The notes under the pieces: model-generated
The model's input: the letters and a program-made list of their open reading frames with translations, nothing else
What the model was told of the DNA's origin: nothing
Database searches by the model: none
Shown here: in pieces, positions 36,711 to 47,775 of the stretch
Layout of the letters: every line of letters starts with the position of its first letter
Position numbering within the stretch: the stretch's first letter is position 1
Assembly: GCA_037576195.1 (NCBI GenBank)
Contig: CM075103.1
Location: 32,572,723 to 32,636,722 of the forward strand
Direction: 5' to 3'
DNA: 64,000 nt
DNA from: Phytoseiulus persimilis
Lineage: Eukaryota; Arthropoda; Arachnida; Mesostigmata; Phytoseiidae
Position numbers and translations under genes: made by a program

Positions 36711-39700
36711 GTTGTTCAGATAGAGTCTCATGCGGCGTGCACGGAGGAGGTCCAACGGCGCTCTTTGGAGACCTGATGAACCACTCACGTCTATCATAGC
36801 CAGCCAGGCACTATTTTCCAGGGTGCCGCCAGTTATCGTTCCGCTCTCGAGGGCCGCTTCCAATGCAACGACGCTGTCCAGCCCTTCTTCGTAGCTCCGA
36901 ACGTTCATGAAAGCAAGCAGACATCCCGAAAACGAATTCGCAACCAAGAAACCGTAGATCACCCAATTAAGCAAAAGAATACGGTAACTGGCTGTCCTGT
37001 ATTGCCGGTAGCCGTCGTGAGCTGTTGAGGGTAGAAAAAATTGGAGGTTGTCCAAACAGATAATGAAGTTCACCACAACGTAGCTGAGACCCTGGGACCG
37101 AATCGATGTCGGGCGGCGCTTTCGATTCTCTTACTTTGCCTCAGAAAGAGTGCCAGTATCAGTAGATAGTCTGGAGCTTGTTTCTTTCTCGAGGAGTCAG
37201 GATTCAGTGCTGTGACGAGATGAACGGTCGCACTTGCTATCACTATGGAAAGACCTATGAGACACCAGCCCTGGAATTGCACGACAGTTATTTGTTCAGA
37301 AGGTACCCGATGGCTTTGGGGTCCAATGGGAACGCATCGCATGACGAATTACTCGCGGGAGGAAGCGGGAATGAAGAGCGGTGAAACTCGACTCTTGTTC
37401 CGAACAGGGGCTGCGACACCTACACGACGAATGTTCCAAGGGGGATTTTCACTCGGAATCGGGAGAAAAAATCGTGTTTTCTGTTTGTGGCATGGGTAGA
37501 TGCAGGACAGGCTCCTCTGGCATCCAGAACTAACTGCACCTCGATATCTGTTCTAGTTTTCCAGATATCCACCGTTCATTTCAAATTATCTGGACATTCT
37601 ATTAGAGGTCATGTGAAGCTGACAAGCGGGGCTTTGATGTCCACTTCATCAGGCAAGGAAACCGTTCTTGAACCGCCGAAACAAAAAAAGCATCCACGTT
37701 TTCGAAATCACCCGCGTCAACGAACTCCTGTTGCTAGTGGAATGCGTTCATTCTTTGAGCCAACAGTGTACAGTGTACACCGCGCGCGCAGGGTCGTTCT
37801 CTATCGTGAAAAAATGGGCCACGGTTGTTCGTCCAGGGACTCCAATCCCGGGAGCGAATCAGTTCTCAGCTCAACACCGCGGCCAACGAAACGGCCCGAT
37901 AGCCAAGCGCGAGATCTTCACTGCTCTCAATCTGAAACAGGGAAGAACTTCGATCGATGGCTCCAACAGTCGGATTCAAAAGTTTTCTCCGGCTCGGATT
38001 CCGAAAGTTCCAGTTCATTTGCGAAAGAGATTCAATGAGTTCATTTTGAAACATGATTGAAGACTCCACCTGGTTTCGGGGCTGAAACCAGGAGGCGTCG
38101 AAATAGGCCAGACAGGGCGGAAAGCTCTGATCAAATCAGGTCCACCCTTTCCCTGATTTCCACTCTTGGGAGTCATCGATATCAATGCGGTTTGTTTTAA
38201 TTTGTTGCTGTTGTACGTGGCTCTTCGTTGAACTAGAAACAGAGGAATCGCAGTTGTTCTCTTGGTCCTCATCTTCCTCATCATTCTCGGAGATTTGATC
38301 CAGCTCGGAGCCCAAGAGTCTCAGTTCATCTCCGACAGAATATCATTTCCTCCATTTCAAGCTGGTTTCTCTAGCTGGTTCTGGTGCCGAGAAATGGTGT
38401 CAAAACCAGGAGGCATCGAAAAAGGCCCAACGGGGCAGAAAACTTTGCTCAAATCAGGTCCACCGTTTCCCTGATTTGTCCTCGGTTCCGATTCGTTGCC
38501 GATGAATGTGGCTCTCAGATGAACTAGATTCATAGGAATCGGAGATGTTCTCTTGGAGTACATCACTAGCGAACGAATTTTTTTTTTCCTCGCATCGTCC
38601 TCATCAACTCCAAAAACTTTCCCCAGCTGGGATCCCGATAGTTCTAGTTCATCTCCGAGAGAATTTGACCGCCTCAATTTTAAAGGAAGAATGAAGTGTC
38701 TAGCGGGTTCTTGCGCCGAGGAAGCGGGTGGAAACCACAAGACATGGCGAGCCCTCACTCCTACGGTCTTCAACTTCGAGGCTCGTTTTGTCGGAATCGT
38801 ATTCCGGCCCATTTCCGATCATCATTTCCCTGATATCTACACGCCAGGTGCAGCGATTTTGATGCTCTCTTCTTCAATGTAGCTCATGCACGTGGGAGTA
38901 AAGTGAACTAGAATGATAGCAAACGCGAGCGGGGTCTCGGAACAATTCGTCATCGACCAAAAGTTGATTTTTTCAGTAAGTTAATCTCGAGTTTTCTTAT
39001 GGTACTTGGGACCGGATTTCTATCGATCTAGTTCAATATGAGGGTCACGAAATTATCTACTATTCCAAGAAAGAAACAGCTCTCTGCCTCATCCCGGCGA
39101 GGAACAACTAGGGCAAAACCGCGAAATCCAGATTCTCTTCTCGCAAGAGGAGAAAACGGAGTTACGTCTCAATTTTTTTTTCGTGAGTAGCTTGGAGCCT
39201 CCTCCACTCGGAGGTCACTCACGTTAGATTCTAGCTGAAACAGGAGAACAGATACAGACCGCGGGAGCAGGTATTCTTGTTGAGTGAACATCCCCCTTAG
39301 AGGAGCAGGTTTGCAGACCGGTGAGAAGAAGCGGAGTTGGGGCGAATGAGGTTCAAATCGTTCCACTCACCAAAGTGTCGAACGCCCATGCGAAAAGATT
39401 CAGGGAGCTCTTCTCATGCGGTCCGCGCGCGATGAAAGATATCACTTCGATGTAGAATATGTTGGAAAAGTCGGTTATAGCGCTCCGCGGGTAGGTGCAC
39501 GACAGTTCCGTGAACGCTATATCTGCCTCCTTCGGGTAACGGGAGAACTCAGATCAGTGGAGGGAAGAGATCGTCCTGGGATGTTTGGCAGCCCCACGAG
39601 GAAAATGACAGGCGAATCTCAACGTCGAGATTCCAAAATGAACTGACCTTCGCCCAGACGTCTGCGATCATGCCGACCCAATGTTTCGTGGTGGAGTTGA

Positions 39701-42700
39701 AGCTGCCGTAAGAATTCTCAGGTTGCGGAACGAGTTCGTAGCTGCGAAGTCAAAGTGGATAACAGTCAGCATGTAAAGACGCAGCTGTCCTGGTCGAGGA
39801 ACATCTGCTAGCGAGCTCTTATCCTCTAATTCCGAGAACAGGGATACGCCTCAAATCCTGACCTGCAATCCTGCAGGGTCTCCAATTTCTCCTCCTGAAA
39901 CGTCACTCAAAGAGAGCTAGATGACATCTTTGCTCTGGAGGCTGCCTCGAGTAGCTTGCGAATTGGGAATCGGCATCGACCTCGCCAGAATTTAATTGGC
40001 CATATCGGAGGAGGTACATGGTTCCGCAAATTGATACTAGATACTTTCATTCTGAGCCAGTGGCTCCCATTCTCTTCCAGGCCGTCTGAAGAACGCGTCC
40101 AAAAGACAGTGTCATTCATGATTGGAATTCACTGAGGTCCGAGCACTACCATGAAGTGGAAAGGTCAACGTTGCGCGAGAATCCTGACCTTTGGCGGGCT
40201 CATTATGCTCAACGAGAGTGAATGAATGTGATTTCAAGTCTCCCTTAGGCCCCCGAAAACCCGCTGTGGCTCGCGTTGGAGTATCACCGCTCCAGACTTC
40301 CACGAGCTTAGTGGAATTCCCCCTGCTTTTCGTCATGAGCCCCGTCTACTCAAGCCCCAGTCTGAAACGAAGATGGGAATACTTACGAGGAGTTCAGGCC
40401 GCTGGTCACGTCCATCAGTAGATCATATTCTGTTCCACTGAACGGCTGAGAATTGTCGGGCAAGGTGTTGGCTTTGAAATGCGGAAGTCTCTGGGGACCG
40501 ATTCGATCATGAGTCTCGAATTTCTCATTGAGTTCTGACGCAAACGGCTCCAAGTCCCCGTCAATGGCAGTGATGCGCTTCTCAGTCGAGTCAAGTCAGT
40601 CGAACTTCAACCTTTCCTTGAAGTATGAAACTCTGAATCACTCACCGCTACATACGTCCACCGGACGGGAACCTCGCCCAATTGAAATAAACCGAATTCC
40701 CCCTCGCGTTCGCGGACGAGCCCACATTCGCTGCACACGGCGATGTAGTCGTTCAGTAACTCGACCTCGAACCGATAAGACTCCATCTCTCGCGAAAGTC
40801 CCTGAAATAGCCAGAGGAGAGTCGCGTAAAATGGATCTCGATGGAGCTGTGAAGCTCCTTCTTCAAATCAAGGCTATCTCAACTTTCGTCATTATTCCAT
40901 TCCTGTTGGAGGACGAATGGAACCAGTTTCTGGGTTGCAATATTCTGGTCCAGCTGCAATATCACCCAACAGATACAATGCTGCGGGAGCTATGGGTGGC
41001 TTCATGTATCCACCAGTACCCGCGCCGACTGCTATAAATCACTGAGCTCCTTCGGAACGAAAGGGAGCTCTCTCCCCGCTGCTGGAGCTCGCTCAATCCT
41101 GTTATCGAAGGGTCTCTATGAGACTATCCATACCAAATCTTGAGAGCGCGCGGAGAAAGAAGCAGATGAACATCCCAATTGTTCCGAGCAACTCTCTGCG
41201 CCCCCACATGGGACGATGTTCCTACTCACCTTTAGAGGGTAATGATCTTCGACTGGGCCGCTCATCCAATCTCCGAAGATGAAGCCTTGACAGCAACTTA
41301 TGTTATAATCCATGTCGATCAAGTCGACCGACTTCTCGAGATCTCGGAACAAAAAATTGCACCAGATGTCAACGTGGAATTTCAGGGGGGTCTGCAAAGA
41401 ACAACTTCTGAGCATGATACACTATTTTAGTATAAACACGGAACGGAACGAGGGGTCACTATTGATCTCAGAAGATTCGGCCTCTATGTGTCGCAATTTT
41501 TCGCTGGGAGCGATGGGGGGGGGCGGGATAGTGTGTGCTCAGCTCCGGCGCCTTCGACTCGCAGACTGTGTTTTGGCGCAGTTAACTGTCTTTTTCAGTT
41601 TGGTACTGCGGTTTCTGCAGCAGTTTTACGTCATGTCCTCGGGGGTGGAGGCTGATATAAAAGGGTGTCGTTCGATGGGGAGCGTGGAACCATCGGTGAG
41701 GTTTTTAGAGAATCAACAAGTCATGTCGGAGCTCCACAAGACCGCAGTTCAACAGCAGTGACGTCTCATCAACGTGAAATTGTTAGGGTAGTCTCTAGAG
41801 GATGGGGCATCCTGTTCAAACTGTTCATCGTCCTTATCCATTTGACATGCCTACATTGGATACATCGGCGCCGACACGCGAAACAATAATGGACCGCTCC
41901 TCTCAGCTCTCCGGCGATCGGCTCCGGAGTCAAAGTTCAGCGGGCGGTTGCAGATCGAGACCGCCTTGAATCTAGCCTGCTGCATCTTTGACTTGCCTGC
42001 AGCTCAGAGAGATTTGCTTCTCATAATGACGGAGCTGGGACTCACTGTGGGACGGAACTCCGTATGGAGGAATCGGAGGGGAATACCTCAAGAAATAAAC
42101 ACTGCACCGTAGGAGTTGGACACGCGACACTCGAGTTCGGATAGGGAAATGGCCTTGAATACGGCCTAGAAATAGGTTACGGACCGGTGAGTCGATCCAT
42201 TTACTCCTGGAGAAAATAATGCTGAATCAAAACTTCAAAAGCATTCATCTCTAAACCGTATTCTTGCCACTGTGTGACGAATGTGGACCAAATCTCACCA
42301 CACAGTCGTCATCGCTTGCTTTGTGAGCGCAGCTCAGACTACGCCCTTCGGTCTGAACCTCGATATCGAAAATCAGAAATCTCTTGGTGCGCCATGGTTC
42401 AGATCGAGAATCCCCGGTCGAACGATATGGAGAAAACACTGATTTACTTTCTGCGACACTCGTTCTGGTCCGATCACTTTGTCAGTGGGTCAGACCGAAG
42501 ACCTTTTATGCGAAGAAAACCCACATACAGCTTCCTTCTTTCCAGACGCCTCCTTCGACCGACACTCGTCGAGAAATGTTTTTTCCAGTGGGATCGGAGG
42601 ATCAAGCAAGAGAAATCTACTCCCAAAAATCGATGAATTGAAGCTGATGAATTGTGCTCAGAAACACAAATTACGAGACCAATATGAATGACTCCGTTTC

Positions 42701-43285
42701 TCTCGAAGAAAATAACAAGGATCGGCATTGAATGACCAGCAGGCCCGCTTCACTTCAGATGACTAGTGGTGAATAGGGTTTGCAAAAGCCCGCATTTTCC
42801 GGACCACAAGCCCGCGGTCCTGAGGCAGCACTTGCGGGCTCACGCGGGCTTGCGGTCCTGAGTGTAAGGGCTCCCGCTGACCCCTAGTCGTGAATAAATA
42901 GATTTCCCGATTAGACCAAAACGACCACACTTACGTATATCCTGAGAGCTCGTCGCAAGTCACCGATCGACAGTCCCACCGCAATCATCTTATAGTCCAC
43001 GTATGGCATTATATCCAGAGTGTTCCACTGCTCCAGTGACTCTATAGTTCGAGCTTCATAAGTACACTCAAGGGTTTTCACAGCCGTCAACACCGCTTGA
43101 GGTAGCAGGGCTCTCGAACTCAGCAGAATCATCCATCGGAAAAAAGAATCGGCGGAAGACTTCTCCGACGAGCAAGCTTCATTGAGTAAATCACCAACGT
43201 TTAGGTAGCGCGCACCATTAGCCGCGAAGTTGAACACCGTAATCGTTGAAGCCACGAACGAGTAGAACACACCGGGTCTCAGCAT
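34817..43285 (-). CDS. Ionotropic receptor gene C, complete (648 aa)
   Basis: Minus-strand exons: 43285-42935, 41391-41230, 40801-40646, 40071-39926 (5' edge tentative), 39741-39648, 39529-39371, 37270-37135, 37021-36789, 35628-35519, 35365-35210, 35060-34817 (1947 nt, in frame). A signal peptide (MLRPGVFYSFVASTITVFNF) is followed by an extracellular domain with ISCCQG and CSECG motifs. S1 follows (HVPPPIWPIKFW; YELVPQPENSYGSF; EADIAFTELSCTYPRSAITD), keeping the ligand-carboxylate Arg of glutamate receptors. Then come TM1 (GWCLIGLSIVIASATVHLVT), pore end LFLRQ, TM2 (LVANSFSGCLLAFMNVRSYE), S2 and TM3. The last three exons lie in the right copy of the tandem unit and are repeated in the left copy. 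Exon sizes mirror gene B. It is likely a chemosensory cation channel subunit. Confidence 0.85.
38072..38720. repeat. Tandem repeat of about 317 bp in a gene C intron
   Basis: Two consecutive copies start near 38085 and 38402 (shared CAAATCAGGTCCACC and TTTCCCTGATTT; AACCAGGAGGCRTCGAAA). Partial copies occur before (37970-38040) and after, sharing TTCATCTCCGASAGAATTT-like ends. Copies differ by roughly a tenth to a fifth, so the array is old. It lies in the 2.1-kb intron 39370-37271. Confidence 0.75.
42764..42893. repeat. Small GC-rich inverted element with flanking direct repeats
   Basis: CTAGTGGTGAATAG at 42764 and CTAGTCGTGAATAA near 42880 flank about 100 bases rich in AAGCCCGC and its complement (CAAGCCCGCGGTCCTGAG; GCGGGCTTGCGGTCCTGAG). 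A similar TTGTGGTGAATAGCCCC occurs at 14818. It looks like a miniature inverted-repeat element in a gene C intron. Confidence 0.5.
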
Positions 43286-43289
43286 AGTC

Positions 43290-44150
43290 GACTCGGATCC
43301 ATAATGAATGCGGTTCTCCACCGAGTACTGGTTCTTCGTTCGTTTTTGCTCCGATTGGGACTTTGGTAGGAGCTCCCACTCGGAACGCGCTCCCTGCAAA
43401 TTCAACGGTGTTCAAAGACCTAAAATCCGCAGAAGTGGTAGTCACTGACACTTCCTATCTTGGCATTGATTTGAAATTTGACAGAGGGACCTTCGCTCGA
43501 CGCACGAGAATAGCTACATAGTAATTCAGACCAACACATATTTACTGTTGGGGAGAACCGTGGGGACCCTGAGCAAGCTCAACGGGACAGCGTCCCTCAA
43601 TATGTGGCGATGCGGAGCTGCGACGCCCGACTGACAGCTACAATTGAGTATGAATAGACGGTTCCAGGCTAGGAACATCATGGGGACTCTTGCCAATCAT
43701 AGTGGCAATACTTCGATTTCATCGATTCTCAGTGCGACGCCCTCCGAATCATCAAAGTGGTTACATTCCACGCAAGATTGAGCGGGTAAAGAAGGAATAT
43801 CAGTTTTCGAAGAGCTCAACGCGCCTTTCGCAAGACTCATCACGAGATTGGAGAGTCAAGAATGGCATGTCATCTGTTCATGAGCTTCGGAACATCGGAA
43901 TCGCGCACGATACAACAGAGATTTCATCACAACATGGAGTCATCGAATGAGATGAAATTCGGCCAAGACAAGCTGATTTCTGTTTCATCAGAAATGAGCT
44001 GCGGGAGTGCGGGAACAGTGGCGATGGCTTGCGGAACGCAGAACCATGGCACTTCGGTCAGACCCGGGGAGCCACTAAAAACGAACGAAGCATACTCGCT
44101 CTGCACACCGGGAAATTTTGAATATCAAATAGAACATAATAAAGAATTGA
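43290..44150. other. Stretch upstream of gene C and of the small gene
   Basis: It lies between two divergently transcribed genes and may hold both promoters. No clear TATA box or other site was recognised. A 120-aa plus frame (43862-44224) runs into the small gene in another frame. Confidence 0.3.
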
Positions 44151-44513
44151 ATGGATATCTTAAAGATCCTGAAAACATGCAGGCTGTGCGAGGATCCGCA
44201 GAATCAAGACCTCAACTTCATTGATCTGTCGGCCTCGAAGAATTCCCGGGCTCAGATCATGTTATACTGCGACGAGCTGGCCAGAGCAAGATCTCTCGCT
44301 CCCAATTGCAGAAAGGTGAGCTTGGAGTGAGCCCGGCAGCGAGTTCAGTCGCGATTCGCTTTCCTTCGATCAAAGTTCGAGCTTTTTCAGATTACTGCGC
44401 CACGTTGCCATCCTCTGCATTCAGATCTCGGAATCGAGCCCTTGCGAAGCTCTAGTGAGACCTATTCTTGTGGACGTTGCGGGTCCCTCCTGATCTATGA
44501 AGTCAGAGTTTAA
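44151..44513 (+). CDS. Small cysteine-rich two-exon gene (95 aa)
   Basis: Exon 44151-44315 starts at ATG and ends in phase 0 at a GTGAGC donor. The intron 44316-44390 is 75 bp and ends in a strong acceptor (GAGCTTTTTCAG). Exon 44391-44513 ends at TAA. The protein begins MDILKILKTCRLCEDPQNQD and carries CxxC pairs near both ends (CRLC; CGRCG), with further Cys and His between (YCDEL, NCRK, RCHPLH), so it probably binds zinc. The CRLC start recalls the zinc-finger-associated domain of arthropod transcription factors, but the spacing does not fit well and no C2H2 fingers follow. The next sequence is a foldback element, so the gene may be truncated. Function unknown. Confidence 0.4.
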
Positions 44514-45164
44514 CGGAAAACTGTCTCTGAGGGGTCGTTCTCGGAGGTGACTCTCTGAAGCTCGGTGCGTGAACCCTGGAATTTCGCGGATCAAGAACCC
44601 CAAAGGAGGCAATGAAGATTCCGGACGTATGAAAGGGTCTGGGGGATAACTGGGGGCTTCGTGTCCAAAGTCACGGATTTTGATGATATTAACGGAGGAT
44701 GATCCTTAGGCCGAGCTGAGCTCCCCGCCCTATATTCAGCCCTCGCAGACTTCTCGTTGTCTCAAAACAAGGGGAATGAAGTGCCAAAAAATAAACTAAA
44801 AATGTTAATTCCTCGAGAACCATTGATGCTACTGCGACGAGCTTTTTTTTTTCTGGAAAGCTCTCGACGCGGGTCCTCCTCTGACGTAGTCAGATTGAAA
44901 TTCAGACGGCTTCTTACATGACTTTGTGCTCGGAAATAGCCTTTCCCGTGGTCGCGCCACCCTGTTATATGTCTCAAAATGTAGCTCTTTGGCCCCCCTG
45001 CACACTGCGAAATTATAACCGAGATCGGAGTGGTACTTCATACTAAAATCGGTCAAAGTAACATGTCGACCAGACTCGTAGGCTCTCGTGGACTTCTCCG
45101 AAGACTCTCGTGGACACTCCTGAATGGTCGCCTGGACACTCGTGGATACTCTTCGACCCCGGAA

Positions 45165-46878
45165 TCACCTACCAAGACCCTAGAAAGTATGTTCAGATCG
45201 ATCCCAGAATCACTTTAATAGACCACCAAAAGTATAGTCAGATCGACCTAGGAGTCGCCTCCATAGACCCTCAAAAGTATGGTCAGATCGACCTGGGAAT
45301 CACCTCCGTAGACCCTCAAAAGTATGGTCAGATCGACCTGGGAATCACCTCCATAGACCCTCGAAAGTATGGTCAGATCGACCTGGGGCTCACCTCCTTA
45401 GACCCTCAAAAGTATGGTCGGGTCAACCCAGGAATCGCCTCCATAGGCCCCCAAAAGTATGGTCAGGTCAACCTAGGAATCACCTCCATAGACCCTCAAA
45501 AGTATAGTCAGATCGACCTGGGAATCACCTCCGTAGACCCTCAAAAGTATGGTCAGATCGACCTGGGAATCACCTCCGTAGACCCTCAAAAGTATGGTCA
45601 GATCGACCTGGGAATCACCTCCGTAGACCCTCAAAAGTATGGTCAGATCGACCTGGGAATCACCTCCGTAGACCCTCAAAAGTATGGTCAGATCGACCTG
45701 GGAATCACCTCCGTAGACCCTCGAAAGTATGGTCAGATCGACCTGGGAATCACCTCCGTAGACCCTCAAAAGTATGGTCAGATCGACCTGGGAATCACCT
45801 CCGTAGACCCTCAGAAGTATGGTCAGATCGACCTGGGAATCACCTCCGTAGACCCTCAAAAGTATGGTCAGATCGACCTGGGAATCACCTCCGTAGACCC
45901 TCAAAAGTATGGTCAGATCGACCTGGGAATCACCTCCGTAGACCCTCAAAAGTATGGTCAGATCGACCTGGGAATCACCTCCGTAGACCCTCAAAAGTAT
46001 GGTCAGATCGACCTGGGAATCACCTCCGTAGACCCTCAAAAGTATGGTCAGATCGACCTGGGAATCACCTCCGTAGACCCTCAAAAGTATGGTCAGATCG
46101 ACCTGGGAATCACCTCCGTAGACCCTCAAAAGTATGGTCAGATCGACCTGGGAATCACCTCCGTAGACCCTCAAAAGTATGGTCAGGTCAACCTAGGAAT
46201 CACCTCCATGGACCCCAAAAGTATGGTCAGGTCAACCTAGGAATCACCTCCATGGACCCCAAAAGTATGGTCAGGTCAACCTAGGAATCATCTCCGTAGA
46301 CCCTCAAAAGTATGGTCAGATCGACCTGGGAATCACCTCCGTAGACCCTCAAAAGTATGGTCAGATCGACCTGGGAATCACCTCCGTAGACCCTCGAAAG
46401 TATGGTCAGATCGACCTGGGAATCACCTCCGTAGACCCTCAAAAGTATGGTCAGATCGACCTGGGAATCACCTCCGTAGACCCTCAGAAGTATGGTCAGA
46501 TCGACCTGGGAATCACCTCCGTAGACCCTCAAAAGTATGGTCAGATCGACCTGGGAATCACCTCCGTAGACCCTCAAAAGTATGGTCAGATCGACCTGGG
46601 AATCACCTCCGTAGACCCTCAAAAGTATGGTCAGATCGATCTGGGAATCACCTCCGTAGACCCTCAAAAGTATGGTCAGATCGACCTGGGAATCACCTCC
46701 GTAGACCCTCAAAAGTATGGTCAGATCGACCTGGGAATCACCTCCGTAGACCCTCAAAAGTATGGTCAGATCGACCTGGGAATCACCTCCGTAGACCCTC
46801 AAAAGTATGGTCAGATCGACCTGGGAATCACCTCCGTAGACCCTCAAAAGTATGGTCAGGTCAACCTAGGAATCGCCT
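45165..46878. repeat. 45-bp minisatellite array with higher-order repeat
   Basis: Unit GGTCAGATCGACCTGGGAAT CACCTCCGTAGACCCTCAAA AGTAT, highly uniform. Variant units (TCGAAAGTAT, TCAGAAGTAT) recur 673 bases apart, showing that a block of 15 units was copied as a whole; two 44-bp units near 46200-46270 mark the seam. Open frames of 376 residues (plus, 15-residue period) and 233 and 188 residues (minus) are by-products of a stop-free unit whose length is a multiple of three. Confidence 0.95.
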
Positions 46879-46923
46879 ACATTTTTTTTTTGTGAGGTGT
46901 GGGAGAAATGCGTTTACGCATCT

Positions 46924-46955
46924 CCGTATACCCCCATACTTTTGGGGGTATACGG
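46924..46955. repeat. Perfect hairpin at the foldback centre
   Basis: CCGTATACCCCC, an 8-base loop ATACTTTT, then GGGGGTATACGG. The hairpin is where the minisatellite switches orientation. Confidence 0.85.
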
Positions 46956-47775
46956 AGGTGATTCACAGGTCGATCTGACCATACTTTTGAGGGTCTACGG
47001 AGGTGATTCCTAGGTTGACCTGACCATACTTTTGGGGGTCTACGGAGATGATTCCTAGGTTGACCTGACCATACTTTTGGGGTCCATGGAGGTGATTCCT
47101 AGGTTGATCTGACCATACTTTTGAGGGTCTATGGAGGCGATTCCTAGGTCGACCTGACCATACTTTTGAGGGTCTATGGAGGTGATACCCAGGTCGATCT
47201 GACCATACTTTTGAGGGTCTATGGAGGTGATTCCTAGGTCGACCTGACCATACCTTTTAGGGTCTTGGTAGGTGATTCCGGGGTCGGAGAGTATCCACGA
47301 GTGTCCAGGCGACCATTCAGGAGTGTCCCCGAGAGTTTCCGGAGAAGTCCACGAGAGCCTACGAGTCTGGCCGACATGTTACTTTTACCGATTTGAGTAT
47401 GAAGTACCACTCCGATCTCGGTGATACTTTCGCAGTGTGCAGGGGGGGGGGGGGGGCAAAGAGCTACATTTTGAGACATATTACAGGGTGGCGCGACCAC
47501 GGGAAAGGCTACTTCCGAGCACAAAGTCATGGAAGAAGCCGTTCGATCTGACTACGTCAGAGGAGGGCCCTCGTCGAGAGCTTTCCAGAAAAAAAAAGCT
47601 CAGCGCAGTAGCATCACTTTTTTCTGGCACTTTCTTTCCCTTGTTTTAAGACAACGAAAAGTCCGCGAGGGCTGAATTTAGCGCGGAGAGCTCAGCTCGG
47701 CCTAAGGATCATCCTCCGTAAATATCATCAAAATCCGTGACTTTGGACACGAAATCCCCAAACCCTTTACGCTGA

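Larger units (their letters stand above)
44630..47775. mobile_element. Large foldback element with minisatellite core
   Basis: The outer arms about 44640-45240 and 47230-47770 are inverted copies, for example TTCGTGTCCAAAGTCACGGA against TCCGTGACTTTGGACACGAA, and GGTCGCCTGGACACTCGTGG against its complement at 47300. Inside, 45-bp units run in one orientation on the left (about 38 units) and in the other on the right (about 8), meeting at a hairpin near 46940. There is no transposase frame. The build resembles Drosophila Foldback elements, whose long inverted termini are made of short tandem repeats; whether it is related is unknown. Confidence 0.75.

Noticed and set aside
45110-46240. 376-aa repetitive protein (and 233- and 188-aa frames on the other strand)
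   Set aside because: They are products of a 45-bp stop-free minisatellite; open frames exist on both strands and no start context or flanking coding sequence was found.
46900-46915. Poly-T as a possible retrotransposon tail
   Set aside because: It sits at the switch point of the minisatellite beside the hairpin, with no element sequence next to it.
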